Source: Linnemannia schmuckeri
Lineage: Eukaryota > Mortierellomycota > Mortierellomycetes > Mortierellales > Mortierellaceae
Length of the DNA: 64,000 nt
Assembly: GCA_029449235.1 (NCBI GenBank)
Contig: JANATG010000016.1
Span: forward strand, 620,001 to 684,000
Reading direction: 5' to 3'
In this document: piece after piece, positions 58,162 to 64,000 of the stretch
Layout of the letters: every line of letters begins with the position of its first letter
How positions within the stretch are numbered: position 1 is the first letter of the stretch
Position numbers and translations under genes: made by a program
Notes under the pieces: generated by a model
What the model was told of the DNA's origin: nothing
The model's database searches: none
The model's input: the letters and a program-made list of their open reading frames with translations, nothing else

Positions 58162-60268
58162 GATTGATTATAGTGTAGTGAAGGGGTAAACTAGTTGCAA
58201 GAAAAAGGTGGTGGAGAGATCGAGAAGGAGAAAGTGAGGGATTAGATGAGTGAAAGTTTTTTTAGAGTCCCTTGATCGCCAGTAAGTGACGAAGAGTCAC
58301 CGAGCCAACGTATCCCGATGGTGTTCAGAAGATAGCAGCAGACACTGAGGATGGTTGTAGTCGTAGTGTTGAGAAGGGCATAGGATAAGCATGTGTCAGG
58401 TTGTGAGGGAGAGCGCGAGATTGATCGTAGCTGTAGAGGCAGACAAAAGTTTTTTTTTTCCCGAGGTATGTGTAGCAGATGATCTCGGTGGTAACGTTGT
58501 TGTTTTGTTGATGTTGGCGTTGGTTGATTGAGGCTGATCGTTGCTCTTATTTTCGGCCGTTTCCAAGCGCGCAATACCGCCTTATCAGACCGGCCAGCCA
58601 GTTGCTTATGATCGTTGGGTTGAGTTGATCGAGCCCTCTTTCTCACTCTCTCCCTCTCTCCGTTGAGAGGACGGATGGGCAGCAGCATAGACACTAAACC
58701 AAACCAAACAGGCACAAAACTTACAGACACAAAGTGAAAGAACAACAAAATCAAAACAAAGCTGCCATAAAAATAATCTTTCTTGGTTGGAGGAAATTAT
58801 ATTAGCGATGACATTCCTTTCTATTAGGTCATACTCACGTGCTCGAAATATGGCACTGTATCCTAGCCAATCAGAGTGTGATTAGCTTTCTCAAAGGGAA
58901 TATTGGATGACTGACACAGACAGAAAGAGAAAAAAAATAAAAGCGGTGGCCCCAATTGGATCTGTCCCCTTGTGGGGTCTTTACATAATGAGAGGAACGG
59001 CGCAGGGTACGGTACAGTTGGATGCATGTACTGCACATGAGGATACTAATGGTAGATGTGACAGTAGTCTCTATGCAATAGAGTATTGCAATCATGATCA
59101 CCTTCTTTCTCTCAATAACATCCTTATGACCAGTTCAAGGGAGGAAGGAGGCAAAAATGAAGCCAAAATTGCAATAACCAAGCGTCCAAAAAAATTGGTG
59201 GCAAATGATCAATCATGCCCCCCAATGATCCAAACACAGGGTCATAGGAAGGTGTGTGTGTATCCACATGTACATGCATACACACATGCGTATAATCTAT
59301 ATACAAAGGTGTTAAAGAGACAACGTCCTTATGCCAGCAATAATAAGAGGTTATTCGGCCGATCTGGGATGAAGGCAAAGAATTCTTTCTTTTATTGAAG
59401 ACGAAAGGGGAGCATAGAAAGGACAACTGTTACTGTGTTTTTTTTTTGTGTGGTGAAGTAAGAGAAGAGAGAGGAGAGAGGAGAGGAGAGAAAAGAAAAA
59501 GAGAGAGAGTGCCCCTTTATTCCATAAGAGGCGATTTGTTCTATTCTTTGCATAATTGTCATCGAAGGCAACATAACAGCATAACATGGACAATTGTACT
59601 CTGGAGGATTGGTTCTTATCTTCACCAACAACAACATTTGTGAAGAAGAGTAACTGTTGTCTATCGTTGAATAAAATCGAACAATGAACAATGACATTAA
59701 TAGTATAACAATGGTTGCCTCACGCACACACAGCGATCGTTCTTCGACCCCTTTTTTTTTAGTCGTGTGGAAGTGTGTCAGAAGAGAGGGCATCCATCGA
59801 TCTCGTCCAAAGTGCAGTCAAGCAATCAAATCAAATGCGAGGGAAGTTGCGCTGTGACCACGGACTCCCTTCCCTTCTGTGCTGATTATTCAACAGAGAC
59901 CAAAAAAAGCTGAGCCCTCTTTTTCTTCGTCATCCCTTTTGTCTTCTCTTCTTTTGTTCTTCACCTCTTCTCTCCGTTGTCTTCTCTTCTCTCGTCCTAT
60001 CCTTTCTTCACCTCCATCCCATTCATACCTACAAATTCATATTACCAGCTGCAAAGATACCCTTCCTCTTCCTTCTTTTCTCTTTCACTCTTCTACTGCA
60101 AAACTGGTTTTTTTTTATTTTTATTTTTATTTTCTTCATAAACTCATAAACTCTTCTTCTTCCATTCTCTTTTCCTCTCTTCTTTTTCAAACACACTCTA
60201 CTACTCTCACTCTACCCTCTACCGTCGACTCCACAAGCAAGAACAACTCCTATACAGACAAACAGAGG
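58162..60268. other. Divergent promoter region between eS12 and SSH4-like genes
   Basis: About 2.1 kb without a supported gene. It contains the eS12 upstream region (58162-58870), a GA-rich microsatellite-like stretch near 59460-59510, and a strongly CT-rich leader (59920-60230) before the SSH4-like start. Confidence 0.5.
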
Positions 60269-60306
60269 ATGACTACAGCTACAGACAAACAGAGGATGAC
60301 TACAGC
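60253..60306 (+). repeat. 27-nt tandem duplication carrying the start codon
   Basis: TACAGACAAACAGAGGATGA and the following seven bases are repeated head to tail (60253-60279 and 60280-60306). Each copy contains an in-frame ATG (60269 and 60296), so the protein can start with MTTATDKQR or nine residues later. Confidence 0.85.
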
Positions 60307-63300
60307 AGAGGCAGGAGCCAACAACCTCAAGAGGAGACGGGACAACCACCCACGGCGACTCTCTTCCGTCGACAACAACAGCAACGACGACCTTGTCCTA
60401 TCCGAAACAGACCAGTCCTCCTTCAGCGACATCGACAAGTACCATCGCCAACACCATCAGTATCAACGGCCTTCCTCCTCTCTTTCCTCTCCTTCAGACT
60501 TCATCAACTCCATATCCTCTTCTTCTTCCTCACAAGGAGAACCAACCACAGGCGGACCCTTCGTTCTCCTGCACAGGCCAAGTCAGCCAGTCAACTCCTT
60601 TGGGTCAATCCCATCCTTGTCAGAACCAGGCGACTACAGCAACAACATGCACCTCCCCACTGACAACAATGGCGACAACAACAGCGACAATGACGACGAC
60701 GCCACCTGGCTGGTTGCAGTTGTGTTGACCACTGCGCTGCTGATCACTCTTGCGTCTGTCATTCGGTCATGTGGCCAAAAGGCCGGATGGCTCCCTCTGT
60801 CCATGCACAGCTCCCAAGACGGTCACGAGTCGCACTTGGGCGGGCCAGGTGGCGGACATGGTCCTGGAGGCGGCCCTTCCCGGTACCATTCTTCCGGCCC
60901 ACATCAAGTCCCCAGCGAGGACGAACCCGATCCAGACTCGACCCTCAACGAGAACGACGAGCGCTGGGCACTGCTTACCGATGCCCAACGACAAGCTTAC
61001 ACTTCTTCTCGAGGTAATTTTTTGCGTTGGATTGGCTAGACTTTGCGCTGTATTGCTTTGCGTTGTTTGGCCCTTTTTTGTGTTCCTCCTGTACCCTGCC
61101 CTTTTTGCCCCTTTGTACTTTGCCCTTTACCCTTTGCCTCGCCACTGTCAATCGGAAACGGTTCAATTGGTTTTATTTTTGGACTCCCTTTCCACTCTGC
61201 CCCCGTCATCAACGAGTTGAATCTAATATAACAACAGCCAGCTTCAGGCAAACCAACCAACACAGCAGGATGGAAAGACAGACAAGAGACATGAGAGAAA
61301 TACACACTCCACATCTGGAAAAACCAAAGGGAGCAGGAACAGCCGGGAGGGACAATCCAGGAAGCATTTTTTATGCATAGCATTGGAGGATTGGAGGAGA
61401 CCAAGAGAAAAAGGGAAAAAGGCAGGACTGGAAAGAGAAGAGGAGTGTGTCGCAGAGTGAGAGCATCACACCTTTGTGCAGCAGGTCTATCTTTGTCCTT
61501 TTTGTTTTGCTTCCCCTCCTTTGTTGTCGTCTTATGCTACTTCACTGTCTCGTTCTTTCTTGGCTGGGCTTCTGCTCCTTCTTCTGGAGTCATCAATATG
61601 CCTTGGGAATAGAAAATAGACCACACCTTTGGCCTCACGTATATGTACTCTCGACATGGGTCGTTGGCTGTCACAAGGGGAGCACAGCATAGGAAAGGGG
61701 AACATCAAGGGGCCCAACCTATTGATCAACATCAAAGATGGATCCTGTCTGGAATAACAAACAAACAACAAACAAAAGAGGGGCATTCAAGAACGAGTAT
61801 CATTGTTGCATTGAGCAGACGTCCATTGGAGGGGAGGAAACAGAGAAGTACAGTTTTTGCTTTTTTGTTTTCGTTTTCGTTCAGAGATGGTCCGTTTAGG
61901 AGGCATCTCGAAATAACAAAAAAAAAAAAAAAAAAAAAAAAAAACAGGAGACATGGAGGAGAGTGTGACAGAAAACACTCGCTCACCTGCACAAGGCATT
62001 CATGATGAAAACACAAACAAACAAGCACCACCATCAACTGCATACAACCCGGCCCTAGAGGGGACAACAACAGCTGGATTGCCCTTGTCTGCGTCTTCTC
62101 TCTGACGTACACTCTCAAGTGACTCATTGGCGATGACAACATCATCGACAACACCAACGTCTCGGGACTCTGGATACAAGGAGGCATGATCATGGATATG
62201 GTCATAATCCATATCATTCCCAGTCGACCGCTCCCTCCATCTTCTGGATAACGCAGCCAGACGGGAATAGCTGGATTCCAGGAACCCACACTTTTCTCTT
62301 TTTGCACACTTCCTTTTAGTTGTTGACCAACGGATGTCTAACCTCAACCTGTTCTCTTCTTTCCATCTTTCTTATTATCCCGCCCGATGCTCTTGCGCCC
62401 GAACTCTATGTCGTTTGCATGCATGTCTGACACACTCCGATCGACCATAATGACATAACCGGGACACTTTTGTCAACCAGCCTTCCAAGCTGCCCATCCA
62501 CCTCTCAGTGTCCCAACAGATATTTCACTCTCACAGTATCTCTCGATTCAGGAAAAGGGCGTCTCTGCATGGGAATTCGAGGCATCATACGACAACCACA
62601 GGGTTCAGGTCCATGATCGGACAGAGATGTCGTTCCTCGCCACGAATCAAGTCGAAACCTCTGTCCAGACTAACCTGCCTATGCCTAAACAACAGGAGGT
62701 TTACTACTGGGAAGTCAAGATGTTTGAAAAAAGTCCTGATACTGTCGTCTCTGTCGGTGTCTCTACCAAGCCCTACCCCAACACAAGGATGCCTGGTAAG
62801 ATTGAGTTTGCCTCCAGTTTTTGCGTTTCAAATACTCTTTCAGCAGATGTAGTTTCTTTTTATTTTGTTTATTACACAAAGAGGCAAAGAGGCAAAAGGG
62901 AGGTCAATGAGGCGGCGAAAGAGAGGGTTTGTGAGAGCGAGCGGGAATACAAGGAGAGTGCAAAGCGCAAGTGGTGGGGCGATCGATGAGGCTGACATAT
63001 ATTTGTGAGCAAACTTGTGTGCTCAGTGGTCATCATGCAAACTCTCTTTTTTCTGTTGTTGTGCTTTGCATCTCTTCACTCTTTTGTGGTTACGTATGTT
63101 GGCTTGTGCTGGCGTACTGTGGACTAAACACGTTTGTTAACGTTCAGACTTCTTGGCAGCATCTCGCGTTGTTGGAAATATCCACCCCATTTCTGTTGAA
63201 ATCTACTTACTCTGACCCACAAAAAACAGTGCTTTTGGCTAATTGATTTTACTTTTTATTTTGAAACGAATCCTTAGGTTGGAACCGCCACTCTGTGGCC

Positions 63301-64000
63301 TACTTTTCCAAGGATGGTCAAAAGTACTGCAACTCATCATTTAGCGGACACCCCTATGGACCATTCTACTTTGAGGGGGATGTGGTCGGCTGTGGCTACC
63401 GACCCCGCACAGGAACTATTTTTTTCACCCGTAACGGCAAACGACTCGAGGACGCCTACACAGGATTGACATTCAATTTGTTCCCGACTGTTGGAGCAAA
63501 TGGTCCCTGTGTCCTTCATGTCAACTTGGGTCAATCTGGATTCGTGTTTGTTGAGGCCAATGTCAAGAAGTGGGGCCTGGCTCCTGCCAGCGGATCACTG
63601 GCCCCTCCCCCTGCCTATGGTAGTGAGCGAGGCTCGATTTTGTTAGAGGCTGGGTCGATCTTGGGAGGATCAGGCACTGGAGCAGGAGCGGGAATGGTGG
63701 CACCACCCATGCGTCGACCCCAACTGCAGTCGAGTCAGTCACGAGCCAGGATCGAGGCTGCAGGAGTTCTTATTCAAATTGACGAAGAGGATCGCATGGG
63801 TGCCGGTGAAGGCGGAAACGGATCTGAATACAGTAAAAAGGTTAACACGACGCCTCAACACATCTCGTTATCGACCATGTCTGGACCAACTGGAGGAGTG
63901 CCGCCACCTCATTACTCTAGTCTGATGGACGATGACCGTGGATCCTCAGGTTCTGGAGGACGGACGAGATCGCAGGAGGAGAGTGATGATGAGGCGACGG
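60269..64000 (+). CDS. SSH4/EAR1-like SPRY-domain adaptor, partial at right edge
   Basis: Exons 60269-61013, 62481-62795 and 63278 to the window end join in phase; the 3' end is cut off. The first 135 residues are disordered and Ser-rich. A membrane segment at about residues 150-170 (WLVAVVLTTALLITLASVI) is followed by a Gly/Pro linker. The SPRY region begins with IQEKGVSAWEFEASYDNHRV and EVYYWEVKMFEKSPDTVVSV and, in exon 3, NRHSVAYFSKDGQKYCNSS, VVGCGYRPRTGTIFFTRNG. Downstream are two PPxY motifs, PPAY and PPHY. A transmembrane helix plus SPRY plus PY motifs is the layout of yeast Ssh4/Ear1, which recruit the Rsp5 ubiquitin ligase to cargo for vacuolar sorting. The first intron (1,467 nt) is far longer than others here. 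Confidence 0.88.
61014..62480 (+). other. Long first intron of the SSH4-like gene
   Basis: Bounded by CGAG|GTAATT and TCAACCAG|CC, which join in phase. It is 1,467 nt long with a 27-nt A run at about 61918-61944. Open frames within it on both strands lack recognisable domains. It may carry an insertion or regulatory sequence. Confidence 0.6.

Noticed and set aside
59879..60268. Upstream extension of the SSH4-like frame to 59879
   Set aside because: The added residues are Ser/Leu/Phe runs from a CT-rich leader, and the frame there does not begin with a better start codon; ATG at 60269 fits the family better.
1..64000. tRNA, rRNA genes, CRISPR arrays or telomeric repeats
   Set aside because: I looked for B-box-like GGTTCGAATCC stretches, regularly spaced repeats and TTAGGG arrays on both strands and saw none.

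Overview
The window looks like nuclear DNA of an early-diverging filamentous fungus. Mortierellomycota (Mortierella/Linnemannia type) is the best guess, inferred from gene content and style and not from any search. Supporting features are many short GT-AG introns (about 80-160 nt), very short exons, CT-rich leaders before start codons, Gln/Ser/Pro-rich low-complexity proteins, and a fungal gene set: eS12, an SPF30-like splicing factor, an SKT5/CHS4-like Sel1 protein with a CaaX end, an SSH4/EAR1-like SPRY adaptor, a peroxisomal enoyl-CoA reductase-like SDR and a stomatin. There is no sign of bacterial or organellar DNA.

Layout. 1-2378: mostly non-coding; a CT-rich stretch at the left edge looks like the leader of a minus-strand gene outside the window. 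2379-11588: four tandem plus-strand copies (A-D here) of a protein family I do not recognise. Each has a short first block with a DPPDA-like motif, a helical core, a disordered and often basic middle, and a C-terminal coiled coil built from 14-residue units. A and B look intact, C ends at an in-frame TGA followed by 86 more open codons, and D is a clear pseudogene. 11917-17227: stomatin-like gene (with 17- and 12-nt exons) and an ankyrin-repeat gene, both minus. 18094-21470: transposon debris, namely a PIF/Harbinger-like transposase relic beside an intact gene that may be its Myb/SANT-like partner, then a hAT C-terminal relic. 24047-30042: SKT5-like, SPF30-like and PECR-like genes. 30646-34020: three tandem copies of a ubiquitin-like + RING-H2 gene, all broken.

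35551-44850: a giant minus-strand gene of about 2,850 codons with two sacsin-type HSP90-like ATPase modules and a C-terminal BTB domain. 46145-51578: PhzF-family protein, a decayed coiled-coil gene and an FAD monooxygenase (11-nt exon, GC-AG intron). 52415-56869: disordered, partly frame-broken hypothetical genes. 57574-58161: ribosomal protein eS12. 60269-64000: SSH4/EAR1-like gene, cut by the right edge.

The housekeeping genes are clean. In-frame stops (TAA, TAG and TGA alike) concentrate in the two tandem families and a few orphan genes, which points to birth-and-death evolution and not to a changed genetic code. The best candidate for something undescribed is the A-D family; next are the ubiquitin-RING fusions and the double-ATPase/BTB sacsin relative. 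All exon boundaries were placed by eye from splice signals and reading phase.
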